DNA of 64,000 nucleotides from Treponema sp. C6A8. Lineage in GTDB: Bacteria; Spirochaetota; Spirochaetia; Treponematales; Treponemataceae. The stretch lies in contig NZ_JHVB01000001.1 in NCBI RefSeq assembly GCF_000619925.1, positions 620,001 to 684,000 on the forward strand, in the 5' to 3' direction. Positions within the stretch are counted from its first letter, which is position 1, and the number at the start of each line of letters is the position of its first letter. The notes under the pieces are model-generated. The model was given only the letters and a program-made list of their open reading frames with translations, was not told the DNA's origin and ran no database searches. Positions 1 through 8,527 of the stretch are shown here, one piece after another. A program made the position numbers and the translations under genes.

Positions 1-346
1 CTTCCTGATTTTTTTCACGCTCAGAAAGTTCCTGGGCGGTCTGTTCAAGCTGAGTTTCTTTTACTGTGATGTCTGCTTCGCGTTTATCAAGGGTTTCTGC
101 CTGCAATAAAAGTGATTCCTGGATTTTTGCAAGGCGGTCTTCATCAAGATTGGCAACAAGGGGGCGTGACTGTGTGGCAGTCAGCGAGGTCTGGGGAGTT
201 TTTCCCATTACTTTATAGAGAGGAGCAAATGTCTTTTTAACAGAAATTACATCAAGATAATCAAGCCATAATCCTCCACCAATCAGCAGAATCAAAATGA
301 TTATGATTAAAACAAATGATTTTCCTAAACTTTTTGCAAAAGACAT
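1..346 (-). CDS. flbB: FlbB-like periplasmic flagellar collar protein (C-terminus beyond window)
   Basis: The gene reads leftward off the window edge, leaving about the first 115 residues. Visible: a short basic start, one hydrophobic membrane segment at about residues 10-30 (VLIIIILILLIGGGLWL), then DYLDVISVKKTFAPLYKVMG, then a charged stretch predicted to be coiled coil (about 70-115). This layout is that of spirochaetal FlbB, the inner-membrane-anchored periplasmic protein that organises the flagellar motor collar. The start is fixed by AGGAGAG a few bases before ATG at 346. Next upstream is the hexokinase gene, separated by a terminator, so flbB probably heads its own unit. The family call rests on recalled FlbB N-terminal features and is fairly, not fully, certain. 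Confidence 0.7.
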   Translation of the reverse strand, partial: MSFAKSLGKSFVLIIIILILLIGGGLWLDYLDVISVKKTFAPLYKVMGKTPQTSLTATQSRPLVANLDEDRLAKIQESLLLQAETLDKREADITVKETQLEQTAQELSEREKNQE

Positions 347-401
347 TTTCTCTCCTGTGTAAGCGGCCCGGTCAGAGGCCGCGGTGTTTTATAGCAAAGC
401 G

Positions 402-432
402 TTAAAAAAAATTGCGATGCAGCAATTTTTTA
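402..432 (-). terminator. Rho-independent terminator of the hexokinase gene
   Basis: A perfect 10-bp stem (406-415 with 422-431, loop GATGCA) flanked by A runs on one side and T runs on the other lies 16 bp past the hexokinase stop on its strand. A hairpin with the same arms recurs at 27963-27990 inside the tRNA-Pro repeat array. Confidence 0.8.
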
Positions 433-447
433 GCTTTACCACTTGAA

Positions 448-1737
448 CTAATCTATAAGTCCTGAAATAGCAGCACCCAAAGTGATGTCGTTATCACAAG
501 CTACGATTTTCCAGTACAAACCAAGATTCTTTGTAAGGATTTCGTCAAGGTAAGCATTAACGCGCTCTTTAATCATGTGTGTTTTGTGGAATGTTGTTCC
601 GTCACACAAGATACATACAGGGCGACTTGCATTTTTACCTTCACCAGTCTTGATTACGCAGGCTGTAAGAATAGCTGCTGCATAGCGTGCAGAACGTTCT
701 ACAATTGCGTCAAGAATCTGGAATACTCTGTCGTAATCCTCTTCATTTCCATTTTCGGCAAGAATTGCACCCAAAGTTGAGCCTGAATTGCGTGGATTAT
801 GAAGATACTGATCAAGTTCAATCAATGTAAGAGATGGCAATGCCTTGATTTTTGCTGCAACTTTGTCAGAGAACAAGCCGTCATCACTTGCAGCCTGCAA
901 TGCAAACCAGGAAACTGGTCCAAGATAAGCGCCTGAACAGAGTTTTTCCAAAAGGAAGCTGCCAGGTTTTACAGTTGTTTTATCAAATGCCTTATCAAAT
1001 TCACTCTGGTTTACGTTAGTAACCTTTCCGCTTTCGCAAACGATAATCTGCTTTTTGATTCCGCATTTTTCGCAAGCTGGCTGAACATAAGCAGCGTTCA
1101 TACCTGTTCCAAGAATGAATCCGATATATGAAGAAAAGTTTTCTACGTTATCTGTAAGAGAAGCGCCTGCAAGCAAAGCTGCTACAGTGTCGTTACAGAG
1201 TGTAATGCGTTTAATGTCGTTCCAGCCGTGCTCTTTAAGGACAGCTTTAAGGCTTTCACCAATTTTTGCGCCAACTACTTCAGGAGCCTTTACTTCCTTA
1301 GAGAAACCAAGAAGGATTCCGTCTCCGTCTTCTGTAATAGTCATAGGATAAGAGAAACAGAAACCAATTCTGTCTGCCTTATTCTTAAGGTGTTCAAGAT
1401 TTACAGCAAACTGTTCAAAGAAGTCTTTGCGTGAAAGTTCCTTTTCAACACCAGGCATCTTTGTTTTTTCCATTTCAGAAATAGAAGGTACGCCTTCGTT
1501 ATCAAAAGTAACAAGACAAGAACGGAAGTTAGTTCCACCGGCATCAATTACAATTACAGATTTTCCTTTTGCAGAAGATGAAGGAGGATTTGAGAAAGTT
1601 TTAATCATATCCTCATCTGCTTTTTTACCCTGAAGGCCGTTAGACATATCATCCAAAATAGCCTGTGCAACAGAAAGCACATCCACGTGGTTTACAAAAT
1701 TGTGGCGTGCAAGAAAAGAACTTACAGTCTTATTCAT
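448..1737 (-). CDS. Hexokinase, eukaryotic-type family
   Basis: Phosphorylates glucose and related hexoses with ATP at the entrance of glycolysis, in the cytoplasm. The protein (429 aa from the chosen start) shows the phosphate-1 motif IDAGGTNFR (about 64-72), a sugar-binding segment FCFSYPMTI, LCNDTVAALLAG with the catalytic-base Asp (about 180), and GFILGTGMNAAYV (about 210). These are features of the hexokinase_1/hexokinase_2 family rather than of bacterial ROK glucokinases. Start choice: AAGGA is 7 nt before ATG at 1737 but only 1 nt before the in-frame ATG at 1743, so 1737 is preferred. It stands alone, between a TTGACA promoter and a terminator. Eukaryote-like hexokinases are known in treponemes. 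Confidence 0.88.
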   Translation of the reverse strand: MNKTVSSFLARHNFVNHVDVLSVAQAILDDMSNGLQGKKADEDMIKTFSNPPSSSAKGKSVIVIDAGGTNFRSCLVTFDNEGVPSISEMEKTKMPGVEKELSRKDFFEQFAVNLEHLKNKADRIGFCFSYPMTITEDGDGILLGFSKEVKAPEVVGAKIGESLKAVLKEHGWNDIKRITLCNDTVAALLAGASLTDNVENFSSYIGFILGTGMNAAYVQPACEKCGIKKQIIVCESGKVTNVNQSEFDKAFDKTTVKPGSFLLEKLCSGAYLGPVSWFALQAASDDGLFSDKVAAKIKALPSLTLIELDQYLHNPRNSGSTLGAILAENGNEEDYDRVFQILDAIVERSARYAAAILTACVIKTGEGKNASRPVCILCDGTTFHKTHMIKERVNAYLDEILTKNLGLYWKIVACDNDITLGAAISGLID

Positions 1738-1785
1738 TTTCATATCCTTAATTTTTAGATGAAAAAATTATAACACAATAATAAA

Positions 1786-1815
1786 ATTATTTCACTAGAT
1801 TTTCTTGTGTGTCAA
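1786..1815 (-). promoter_or_regulatory. Probable sigma-70 promoter of hexokinase
   Basis: On the minus strand TTGACA (1815-1810) and AATAAT (1791-1786) are separated by 18 nt. A TATAAT nearer the gene lacks a matching -35. Confidence 0.5.
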
Positions 1816-1850
1816 AAAATGAATAATAAAAGTTGATAAAAAAGCTGGAA

Positions 1851-2540
1851 TTACTGATTCTGAGGTGTACAAATCATGCGGTAAAACCAGTTCTGAAGTT
1901 CAATTACTCTGGCAGAAACCGCATTTTCTACTATTTTTTTTACAAACTTCATTTTTAATGGAGAAAATTTTGTCTGAATAAGAACATAGAGGTTTGCCCC
2001 CTCTTCAGTTTCTTCAAGAAAAACAAAAATGCAGGCTTCGTTCTTTTTAATTCCCTGTAAGAAAATATTATCAGGAGTCTTATTTAATACAGCCATTACA
2101 CTGTAAATAGTAGTTTTTTCAACATGTTCATCTACGTCAACTTTTAAATAGAGTCCGCCGGCAGCCTTGTCCTTTACATATAATTCGTGTTCAATTTCGT
2201 CGTAAGATGATTTTTTGAAGATTGGCTTAAGTTTACCTGTGTGCCCGTCTGTATAGCATACGCCAGAACATTCTTTATCAAGCCCGCCCATCTGATCAAG
2301 CTTATTTAATACTTCCTTGCATGGGTAGCCTTTCATTTCTTCACGGGGAATAAACATTACAGACTGAAAACAGTAGCTTGAAGGGAAAATTGTTTTTAAT
2401 TGATTTGAATATAAGTCAGTATAATCTGTCTGTGGAAAAAGAGAATAATCCCTGTCGTAAGTGTGCTTACTATCTCTTACTGCGGCATGAAGATTTAAAG
2501 TAGAAATGTATAAGAATAGGATTATCAGTAACTTTTTCAT
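1851..2540 (-). CDS. Exported protein of unknown function, 229 aa
   Basis: The first 20 residues form a typical Sec signal peptide (MKKLLIILFLYISTLNLHAA, cleavage after AA). The mature part of about 210 residues contains four Cys (CFQS, YPCKE, KECSGVCY), compatible with disulfides in the periplasm, and ends in an amphipathic C-terminal region. I do not recognise a catalytic motif. Homologues of this type, exported and about 230 residues, occur in other treponemes as conserved hypotheticals. It is read as a single gene, between the zinc-ribbon gene's terminator and the hexokinase promoter region. Confidence 0.75.
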   Translation of the reverse strand: MKKLLIILFLYISTLNLHAAVRDSKHTYDRDYSLFPQTDYTDLYSNQLKTIFPSSYCFQSVMFIPREEMKGYPCKEVLNKLDQMGGLDKECSGVCYTDGHTGKLKPIFKKSSYDEIEHELYVKDKAAGGLYLKVDVDEHVEKTTIYSVMAVLNKTPDNIFLQGIKKNEACIFVFLEETEEGANLYVLIQTKFSPLKMKFVKKIVENAVSARVIELQNWFYRMICTPQNQ

Positions 2541-2549
2541 AATAGCTTA

Positions 2550-2585
2550 AAAAAAAACGTATGGTTCATGAGTCCATACGTTTTT
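2550..2585 (-). terminator. Terminator of the zinc-ribbon gene (possibly bidirectional)
   Basis: Stem 2552-2564 pairs with 2574-2585 (core ACGTATGG/CCATACGT) with A and T runs on the two sides. It lies 23 bp past the stop of the zinc-ribbon gene and just before the exported-protein gene. Confidence 0.8.
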
Positions 2586-2607
2586 ACTCCCAAATTGATA
2601 TTAAATA

Positions 2608-2781
2608 TTATTTAAAATCCTTTGGTCTTCTTTCAACACGTTTGCATTTCTGGCATTCTGCAATATTCTTAAGTCTGCCATTTTCAATCATTGTTTTCAT
2701 TATGATTTCGCCACCGCAATCTGGACAAGCGAATTTTTGTGTTGCAACAGTTGTACGAGAGTTCTTACTAGCTCCAGCCAT
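2608..2781 (-). CDS. Small zinc-ribbon protein, 57 aa
   Basis: A 57-residue basic protein beginning MAGASKNSRTTVATQKF and containing two knuckles, C19-P-D-C22 and C43-Q-K-C46, the spacing of a zinc ribbon. The C-terminus is rich in Lys and Arg (KRVERRPKDFK). It has a strong Shine-Dalgarno (GGAGG, 8 nt before ATG), a TTGACT-17-TAAAAT promoter and its own terminator, so it is a real monocistronic gene and probably well expressed. The size and charge recall small ribosomal proteins such as L33 or L32, but the sequence does not match either, so a role in ribosome or nucleic-acid binding is only a guess. Confidence 0.8.
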   Translation of the reverse strand: MAGASKNSRTTVATQKFACPDCGGEIIMKTMIENGRLKNIAECQKCKRVERRPKDFK

Positions 2782-2815
2782 TTAATTGCCTCCAATCGAA
2801 TATTCGTGATTATTA

Positions 2816-2844
2816 ATTTTATTGAATATCAGTATTTAAGTCAA
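2816..2844 (-). promoter_or_regulatory. Sigma-70 promoter of the zinc-ribbon gene
   Basis: TTGACT (2844-2839), 17-nt spacer, TAAAAT (2821-2816) on the minus strand, about 35 nt before the ATG. Confidence 0.65.
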
Positions 2845-2862
2845 TAACAAGATGACCCATTT

Positions 2863-4110
2863 TTACATATTCATACCAAACTTTTTAACAAGTTTTTCCT
2901 GAAGGAACTTGTATTCATCCTGCTTCATGCCAAGCTTGATAGCAGCATCAAGATCATTCATGGAATTTTCATATTCATTTACTTCATAATATGCAAGGGC
3001 GCGTCTGAAATGAGTATGAGCCTGGAATTCATTAATTTCAAGAGAAGTTGTAAAGCATTTAATTGCTTCCTTGTACTTTTTCTGAATAGCAAGAACGATT
3101 CCCTTGTAATAATGAGTTCTGAATGCCTTAGGATCATTTTCTATGCTCTCATCAAAATCTTCAAGGGCAGATTCAAAATTATTCATAGAAAAATATGCCA
3201 TACCGCGGTGCTTTCTGATAACAGAAATAATTGACTTCTGACTTGAAGGAACTGCTTCCAGAATTTTGGAATAAATATTGATAGCTTCTTCGAGGTTGCC
3301 TTCATTATGAGCATGAATGGCCCGCAAAAGCATATCATCAATAGTTCCCTGAACAAAAGGAGAAACGCGGTTAATAGTTTCAGGAGCCGCAGATTTTGGT
3401 TTTTCATCCAGAAGATTATCTGCCATTGAGTAGAAAGAATGGCGGCGCTCTTCAACTTCTTTCTGAAGCTTTTTCTGATAGTCGCGGATTTCCTGGAAAG
3501 TAATATCTGCAAGTGACAGAGAAGCATTGATTGCTGCAAGCTTACGGCGGAGCGGCATATCAAAAGGAGAAAATTCTGTCTTATAAATAAGTTCGTGTTC
3601 TACTTCTGCCCATGCATCCTGCAAAATTGTACGAATCTGAATTTCACAGACAAGTTCCCCTTCCAAAGGCATCAGCTTTTCAAAACGCTCGTCTTTTTCA
3701 GGCAGGCATTCATCAGGGATTTTTACAAGCACGTGAATAGATTCATAGCCGAATTCACTTACCTTCTTTTCATCACCTTTTATTTCAACTTCCCTGATTT
3801 CAAAAATATCTTTTATCTGGGAAATTGCAAGGTTAATATCTTCCAGAAATGCGCAAATCAGTCTGATACCCAGCATATCTGTAAGACAGATAATTGAATT
3901 TACAGCCGTAATTTTATCTGCTTCTTTTCTAAGCACCTTTTTGTAGTAGCTTTCAAAACGTTTAATTCGCCACTTATAAGTTGGCTGGGCGCTTAAAGAG
4001 ATTTTTTCCTGCAAAATGGTAAGTATATTCTGCAAGATCTTTGCAAAGTATTCAGAATATGCTTCGTAATTTTCCCGGATTGTTGCTTTTGACAGATAGT
4101 TATTATTCAT
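2863..4110 (-). CDS. (p)ppGpp synthetase (RelA/SpoT domain) with C-terminal TPR repeats
   Basis: Predicted to transfer pyrophosphate from ATP to GDP/GTP, making alarmone. The synthetase domain occupies about residues 15-200 with key signatures intact: RIKRFESYYKK (substrate binding), TDMLGIRL (metal-binding Asp), YESIHVLV, and EIQIRTILQDAWAEVEHELIYK spread over about 155-178. There is no HD hydrolase domain and no TGS/ACT domain, so it is not a full-length Rel. Residues about 260-405 form three to four TPR units (for example AIKCFTTSLEINEFQAHTHF), suggesting regulation by a partner protein. Length 415 aa against about 200-230 for plain small alarmone synthetases. It is a single minus-strand gene next to flaA. 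No antitoxin-like gene is adjacent. Confidence 0.85.
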   Translation of the reverse strand: MNNNYLSKATIRENYEAYSEYFAKILQNILTILQEKISLSAQPTYKWRIKRFESYYKKVLRKEADKITAVNSIICLTDMLGIRLICAFLEDINLAISQIKDIFEIREVEIKGDEKKVSEFGYESIHVLVKIPDECLPEKDERFEKLMPLEGELVCEIQIRTILQDAWAEVEHELIYKTEFSPFDMPLRRKLAAINASLSLADITFQEIRDYQKKLQKEVEERRHSFYSMADNLLDEKPKSAAPETINRVSPFVQGTIDDMLLRAIHAHNEGNLEEAINIYSKILEAVPSSQKSIISVIRKHRGMAYFSMNNFESALEDFDESIENDPKAFRTHYYKGIVLAIQKKYKEAIKCFTTSLEINEFQAHTHFRRALAYYEVNEYENSMNDLDAAIKLGMKQDEYKFLQEKLVKKFGMNM

Positions 4111-4131
4111 AATTTCTTAGTATGGCAAAAA

Positions 4132-4164
4132 AAAACGCTGTTGAATATTTCATTCAACAGCGTC
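4132..4164 (-). terminator. Terminator of flaA
   Basis: A perfect 12-bp stem (4135-4146 with 4152-4163, loop ATTTC) followed on the minus strand by a run of nine T, 24 bp past the flaA stop. Confidence 0.88.
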
Positions 4165-4187
4165 TTCATTCATTTAATTCTCATGGA

Positions 4188-5255
4188 TTACTGAACTTCA
4201 GAACCAGAGTTTCCGCCGTCGTTAGTAAGACTTGAAGTAAACTCTTCTTCTGCAGCAAGCTTAGCCTTTTCAAGATAGCGGTTAACCTGTTTTTCACCGA
4301 ATCTTGACATTTCAGCATTCTGTCTTGACTTCTCTTTCTTTGTTACGATACCCCAAAGGTCTTCATCAGCGATGTCGCGGTCAGTTGTAAGAAGAGCCTT
4401 GTCGTAGATGATTTTTACATCTTTGAAGTAACCGATAAAGTCACCGCCTTCCTGACGAGCATCACGTGTGATCTGGAAACCTGTGAACTTTACAAATGGA
4501 AGTCCACGTGGGTAGATTGGATATACACGAATCTCACGGCTACGGATTTCTGTGATGTACTGAGGGTTGTTCCAGCGGAGTTCTTTCCATCCGTCAAAAC
4601 CAAGGTATCCCATAAAGTAGCGGCGTTCTACATTGTCGTTATCTTTAAGAAGTACATACAATCCGTGCGGATGGTTCATACCCATTGTTGTTACCTGAAT
4701 TGATTTGATTGTTCCAACGTTCTTTACAACACCGTAACCATCTTCGAAAAGAGTTTTTCCACTTGCCTTTTCTTCATCAGTTGGTTCCTGTGGGTTACCT
4801 TCGTCATCGCGCTGAGCCAAAGGTTCATATGCTGGAATCTCAAAAGCAGGAATTACTTTTGCATTCGAGTTTGCGTTCCATGAAGGGAATACAACACGAA
4901 CACCCATTACATTCTTACCTGCAAAAGGTACATCAGCACTCTCTTTTACAGGAGCTGAAACAACTTTAGAATCAGCCAAAGCTAAAACTGATTTAGCTGA
5001 CGAGTTCAATGTAACTTCCCATTCTGGCAATGCAAGTGATGTTCTCATAAGATCTTTCTGATCGTTAGTGAATGTCGCACCAGCACTTACAGAATAGTCC
5101 ATAGCAGTATGCTTGTTCTGAGTGTTATTGCCATTTTGGTCAGCACAGCAATCAGCCTCAAGCAAAGTAAAATCGATGAGCATGCTTTCTTCAGCAAAAG
5201 CAGCGCCACCAACGAGCAGCATAGCAGCTGCGAATAAACACAAAGTCTTCTTCAT
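4188..5255 (-). CDS. flaA: Flagellar filament outer-layer (sheath) protein FlaA
   Basis: FlaA coats the FlaB core of the spirochaete periplasmic flagellum. The protein (355 aa) starts with a Sec signal peptide, MKKTLCLFAAAMLLVGGAAFA, followed by EESMLIDFTLLEAD. It contains typical FlaA segments such as RYFMGYLGFDGWKELRW, REIRVYPIYPRGLPFVKFTGF and YFKDVKIIYDK, and a charged C-terminus with a coiled segment (YLEKAKLAAEEEF). Start: ATG at 5255 has AGGAG 9 nt upstream and gives the signal peptide; a longer reading frame to 5333 would run through the promoter. An almost perfect sigma-70 promoter and a strong terminator indicate a highly expressed monocistronic gene. Confidence 0.93.
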   Translation of the reverse strand: MKKTLCLFAAAMLLVGGAAFAEESMLIDFTLLEADCCADQNGNNTQNKHTAMDYSVSAGATFTNDQKDLMRTSLALPEWEVTLNSSAKSVLALADSKVVSAPVKESADVPFAGKNVMGVRVVFPSWNANSNAKVIPAFEIPAYEPLAQRDDEGNPQEPTDEEKASGKTLFEDGYGVVKNVGTIKSIQVTTMGMNHPHGLYVLLKDNDNVERRYFMGYLGFDGWKELRWNNPQYITEIRSREIRVYPIYPRGLPFVKFTGFQITRDARQEGGDFIGYFKDVKIIYDKALLTTDRDIADEDLWGIVTKKEKSRQNAEMSRFGEKQVNRYLEKAKLAAEEEFTSSLTNDGGNSGSEVQ

Positions 5256-5304
5256 ACCTGGAAGCTCCTTTAATATACTTTTCGATGTAGCCTTGTATAA
5301 AATT

Positions 5305-5333
5305 ATTATCATACAAGATATTAATTTTGTCAA
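5305..5333 (-). promoter_or_regulatory. Near-consensus sigma-70 promoter of flaA
   Basis: TTGACA (5333-5328), 17-nt spacer, GATAAT (5310-5305). Predicted start near 5298 gives a leader of about 43 nt before the ATG at 5255. No sigma-28 motif is seen here. Confidence 0.8.
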
Positions 5334-5362
5334 CTTTTTAAGTTTTCAAAAATGTTAATTTT

Positions 5363-5824
5363 TTAATCTTCGTAGGCAATTTTTCCGTCTACAAAAACCT
5401 CTATTTTCCAAATTCCGAAAAAGTTTTTATGAATATTCTTTTTCAGAAGACTGATACCGTCTTTTATATCAATTACACCGTATCCCGACTGCAGGAGTTC
5501 AGCAGATAAATCAAGATATAATGTACCTTTACGTACAAAACATGAATTGACTTTTGTGCCTCTTGCAAAAAGAAGTTTTGTTCTTTCTACACCCGAGCCA
5601 AGAAGAAGTTCATCCAAAAAAAGATTCAAATCTCCCTGTACAGGATTGTTTGGCAGGTAACGGTATTCAACTACATATTTTCCTTCATCAACTGAAGGGA
5701 AAATAAAAAGTCTACGGCTTTTATGATTTGAAATCAGAAATAAAAGAAGCGAAAGCGAAAACAAAAAAAACGCAAGGCTTAAAATTAATATTCTGACATA
5801 GCGAATTTTTCTAGTATTATCCAT
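5363..5824 (-). CDS. GerMN-domain membrane-anchored protein
   Basis: A 153-residue protein with one N-terminal membrane segment (about 10-33, ILILSLAFFLFSLSLLLFLI) and an extracytoplasmic GerMN domain (about 45-150) recognisable by FLDELLLGSGVERTKLLFARGT and GTLYLDLSAELLQSG. GerMN domains occur in envelope and peptidoglycan-associated proteins outside spore formers; spirochaetes do not sporulate, so this is not a germination gene. Its start is 1 bp from the stop of the amidase gene upstream, so the two are translationally coupled and probably act together at the cell wall. It is the last gene of the long operon that begins near 13468. Confidence 0.8.
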   Translation of the reverse strand: MDNTRKIRYVRILILSLAFFLFSLSLLLFLISNHKSRRLFIFPSVDEGKYVVEYRYLPNNPVQGDLNLFLDELLLGSGVERTKLLFARGTKVNSCFVRKGTLYLDLSAELLQSGYGVIDIKDGISLLKKNIHKNFFGIWKIEVFVDGKIAYED

Positions 5825-5825
5825 A

Positions 5826-6860
5826 TTATTTTATAGCAGTAAATCCTTCTGAACGTTCAAAATGCGTAATAAACGCACTAAGGCCATTATATATTCCTAA
5901 AGTTGCTTTTTTCAAGTATTTGTCATCATTCATTAAAAGAGCTTCCTTTTCATTTGAAACAAAACCAAGCTCTACAAGAACTGCCGGCATATTTGAATTT
6001 TTTACTACAAACCACTCTTCCGCGCGGATTCCGCGGGCTGTAGATTCTTTTCCAATCTGAGCCTGAAGTCCGTCCATAATGAATTTTGCAATCATAATGC
6101 TTTCTGTTGTGAATTCTTCTTCTGTCATTGAGTTTAAAATCGGGAAAAGTGCGTTTTCATCAGATGCGATTGAGCTTTTGTCGATTACAGTACGGCGGTA
6201 ATTTGGAGAAAGATACCATACTTCATAACCTGATGAAGATTTATTAAGAGATGAATTTACGTGGATAGAAATAAAAAGAACAGCTTCGTTTTCCTTTACT
6301 TTTACGCTGTTTGCAATTTCTGTGCGCTCTCCAAGTGAAATAAACAGATCAGAACTACGGGTAAGTACAATTTTTTTGTCTGGATAAGCTGTCTTCAAAC
6401 GGTCATAAAGCATTTTTCCAACCTTAAGGTTGATGTCTTTTTCGCGGATTGTAACGCTTTTTCCGCCGATTTTATAAGTTTTAAGGGCGCCTGGGTCTTT
6501 TCCGCCGTGGCCCGGATCAATAAGGATTGCGCCGACCTTAAATGGAGTTTCTGTTTTCTGGCTGAAAAAAGTTTCTGCATCGCTTAGGAATTTCTGAGAA
6601 ACCATAATCTGATTGTTTGCAATTTCAGGAGCATCTGTAAGCTGAAGGTAAAGACTGTCCAGAACTACAATGCCCTCTCCGTTACGGAAGCTTAGCTGAT
6701 GTCCGGCTTTTTCAATCATTCCTGTTTCAGAAAGGGAATCCCAGTAAACAGTCATTCCTTTATTTTTTGCAGACTCTAAAAGAGAAAGAGTATTAGCGGC
6801 AAAAAGCTTTGCAGAGGCTAAAAGAGCGAAAATTGTAATTAATTTTGTTTTTAACTTCAT
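5826..6860 (-). CDS. N-acetylmuramoyl-L-alanine amidase (Amidase_3)
   Basis: Cleaves the bond between MurNAc and the stem peptide of peptidoglycan in the periplasm. The 344-aa protein has a signal peptide (MKLKTKLITIFALLASAKLFA), an N-terminal region of about 85 residues resembling an AMIN-like targeting domain, and an Amidase_3 domain (about 110-335). Zinc and catalytic motifs are visible: ILIDPGHGGKDPGA, REKDINLKVG (Glu ligand), FISIHVNSS (His ligand) and VELGFVSNEKEA (catalytic Glu). It lies between the ATP-grasp gene (8 bp gap) and the GerMN gene (1 bp gap). Two LytM/M23-like proteins with degenerate active sites occur elsewhere in the window (35916, 44843) and could serve as its activators, which is inference only. 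Confidence 0.92.
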   Translation of the reverse strand: MKLKTKLITIFALLASAKLFAANTLSLLESAKNKGMTVYWDSLSETGMIEKAGHQLSFRNGEGIVVLDSLYLQLTDAPEIANNQIMVSQKFLSDAETFFSQKTETPFKVGAILIDPGHGGKDPGALKTYKIGGKSVTIREKDINLKVGKMLYDRLKTAYPDKKIVLTRSSDLFISLGERTEIANSVKVKENEAVLFISIHVNSSLNKSSSGYEVWYLSPNYRRTVIDKSSIASDENALFPILNSMTEEEFTTESIMIAKFIMDGLQAQIGKESTARGIRAEEWFVVKNSNMPAVLVELGFVSNEKEALLMNDDKYLKKATLGIYNGLSAFITHFERSEGFTAIK

Positions 6861-6868
6861 ATTTTTTC

Positions 6869-8497
6869 CTATTTTTGTGAATCTGAAACATATACGGCAG
6901 CCTGAAGACCGCCGCGCATTAAGGCTGACCAGAACTTTCTGGCCTCAATAGCCGGGTGTTTTTTACGCAAAATATCAAACTTTTCTGCTGTCTGAGAAAT
7001 TGTATTGTAATTCCAGTCTATAAGGGCGCCGTATTTTTCTAGCAGGAAGGCCGGAATAAGGGATTTTACGCTCTGCTTTTCCGGGATCTGACCGGTAATT
7101 TCTGCAAGTTCATCTTCGGAAAGTTTTGCAAAAGCTGATGGCGGGAAGCCCTCTTCGTCAGGAAGACAAGTTCCATTCAGGAAATTTTCTGTTTCTGCGT
7201 TATCTGGTTCCAGGGTGATGAATACGTTGGAAGCGGCGTCTTCCGAAGCAGAAATTGCAATATCCCGGCTGTGACTTACAGCAATTACGTTTCCGCATTT
7301 TTCTACGTTGTTTCTTGGGAAATCGACGCTTCCGCCAAGACTTACAGTTGCGCGTGGAAGAATATCCCGCACTGCCTGGTCGGTATATTCCTTTATTTCT
7401 TCAATATATTGTACTTTTCCAGGAATAGAAATCCAGGCTCTTTCTGCGCTTGTTCGTGTGCAAGGGATTTCAAAAAGCTCGTAAGGCTTTGTAAGTTTTG
7501 TTTTTCCGGCATTAAAATCAACAGTCTTTCTGCGGGAAAGTATATCTGCAGGTTCTTCTCCGGCTGCGATTAAAAGAGCTTCTTTTGTAAGATTTAAATC
7601 TGAAGCATAAGGATAGGTCCATCCCGACATATAACCGCCAGAAAGACGGCCTGCAATCTCACCTATCATTGCGCCATTTTTAGTAAATTTAATGTCTGCT
7701 TTGGCAGCACCGCAAGTAAGGCCAAGGGCTTTTGCGCCGCAGGCAAAAATTGAAATAAGTTCGTCGTGAACTTCATTGGAAAGGACAGCAGGCATTGTAT
7801 GACCGACTTCTATAAAATAAGGAGGATACTTTATATGACGAACGGCAAAACCTGTTACAGTAAAGGTGCCATTGTAAACTAAAGCATCAATAGAATATTC
7901 CTCTCCTTCCATATATTCTTCAAGAATTGCGTTTCCAGAACGGGAAGCTTTGATAGCGGCAGAAAGAGAAGATTCAAACTCCCCTTTTGAGCGAATCATA
8001 CGGCAGCCGCGGGCCCCCATGTTATCTACAGGTTTTACAACGAGAGGGAAAAGAAGTTTTTTTTCTTTATAAGAAATGCCGTCATCAAAAAGCTGAAGGT
8101 CTTTTTTTGAGTCAGAATTAATGTTGAAAAAATCTGGAGAAGGAACTGACGCTTTAGAAAAACATTCCCTCATTCGAGTTTTTATGCTTGCGTTTTGAGC
8201 CGCCTCAAAAGAATGAGAAGCAAGTCCTAATTTTTCACAGACATAAGAAACTGAAGCAGAAAAATCTGTGCCGGCGGTAAATACCGCAGAAAGTCCGACT
8301 GTATTTTTTAATTTTTCGGCATAGGCAAGAATTTCTTCGCGGGCCTTTAAATCAATCTTACAGAATTCATCAGCTAAAGGAACTGCAACAGCCTTAGGAT
8401 CTGCATCAATTACGTAAGTTTTATAGCCAAGTTCCCTGGCGCTTAAAATGGCAGGCTTTTGCATAAGGCCTGCGCCCAAAATCAATATATTTTTCAT
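6869..8497 (-). CDS. ATP-grasp carboxylate-amine/thiol ligase family protein
   Basis: A 542-aa enzyme expected to couple ATP hydrolysis to ligation of a carboxylate via an acyl phosphate. The N-terminus NILILGAGLMQKPAILSA is the pre-ATP-grasp Rossmann-like domain (1-110), followed by the ATP-grasp fold (about 115-320) with FPLVVKPVDNMGARGCRMI, AILEEYMEGEEYSIDALVY and GAMIGEIAGRLSGGYMSGW. The last 200 residues are not recognised. Start: ATG at 8497 aligns with the family; an in-frame GTG at 8512 would add five residues. It lies 31 bp after the fusion gene in a glycan-type operon, so its substrate may be a modified sugar acid or amino acid attached to a glycan. The substrate is unknown. Confidence 0.82.
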   Translation of the reverse strand: MKNILILGAGLMQKPAILSARELGYKTYVIDADPKAVAVPLADEFCKIDLKAREEILAYAEKLKNTVGLSAVFTAGTDFSASVSYVCEKLGLASHSFEAAQNASIKTRMRECFSKASVPSPDFFNINSDSKKDLQLFDDGISYKEKKLLFPLVVKPVDNMGARGCRMIRSKGEFESSLSAAIKASRSGNAILEEYMEGEEYSIDALVYNGTFTVTGFAVRHIKYPPYFIEVGHTMPAVLSNEVHDELISIFACGAKALGLTCGAAKADIKFTKNGAMIGEIAGRLSGGYMSGWTYPYASDLNLTKEALLIAAGEEPADILSRRKTVDFNAGKTKLTKPYELFEIPCTRTSAERAWISIPGKVQYIEEIKEYTDQAVRDILPRATVSLGGSVDFPRNNVEKCGNVIAVSHSRDIAISASEDAASNVFITLEPDNAETENFLNGTCLPDEEGFPPSAFAKLSEDELAEITGQIPEKQSVKSLIPAFLLEKYGALIDWNYNTISQTAEKFDILRKKHPAIEARKFWSALMRGGLQAAVYVSDSQK

Positions 8498-8527
8498 TTT
8501 CCCTAAATCCACCCTGATTCTTATATT

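Noticed and set aside
5256..5333. Longer FlaA N-terminus
   Set aside because: It would include the promoter and destroy the signal peptide; ATG at 5255 has a good ribosome-binding site.
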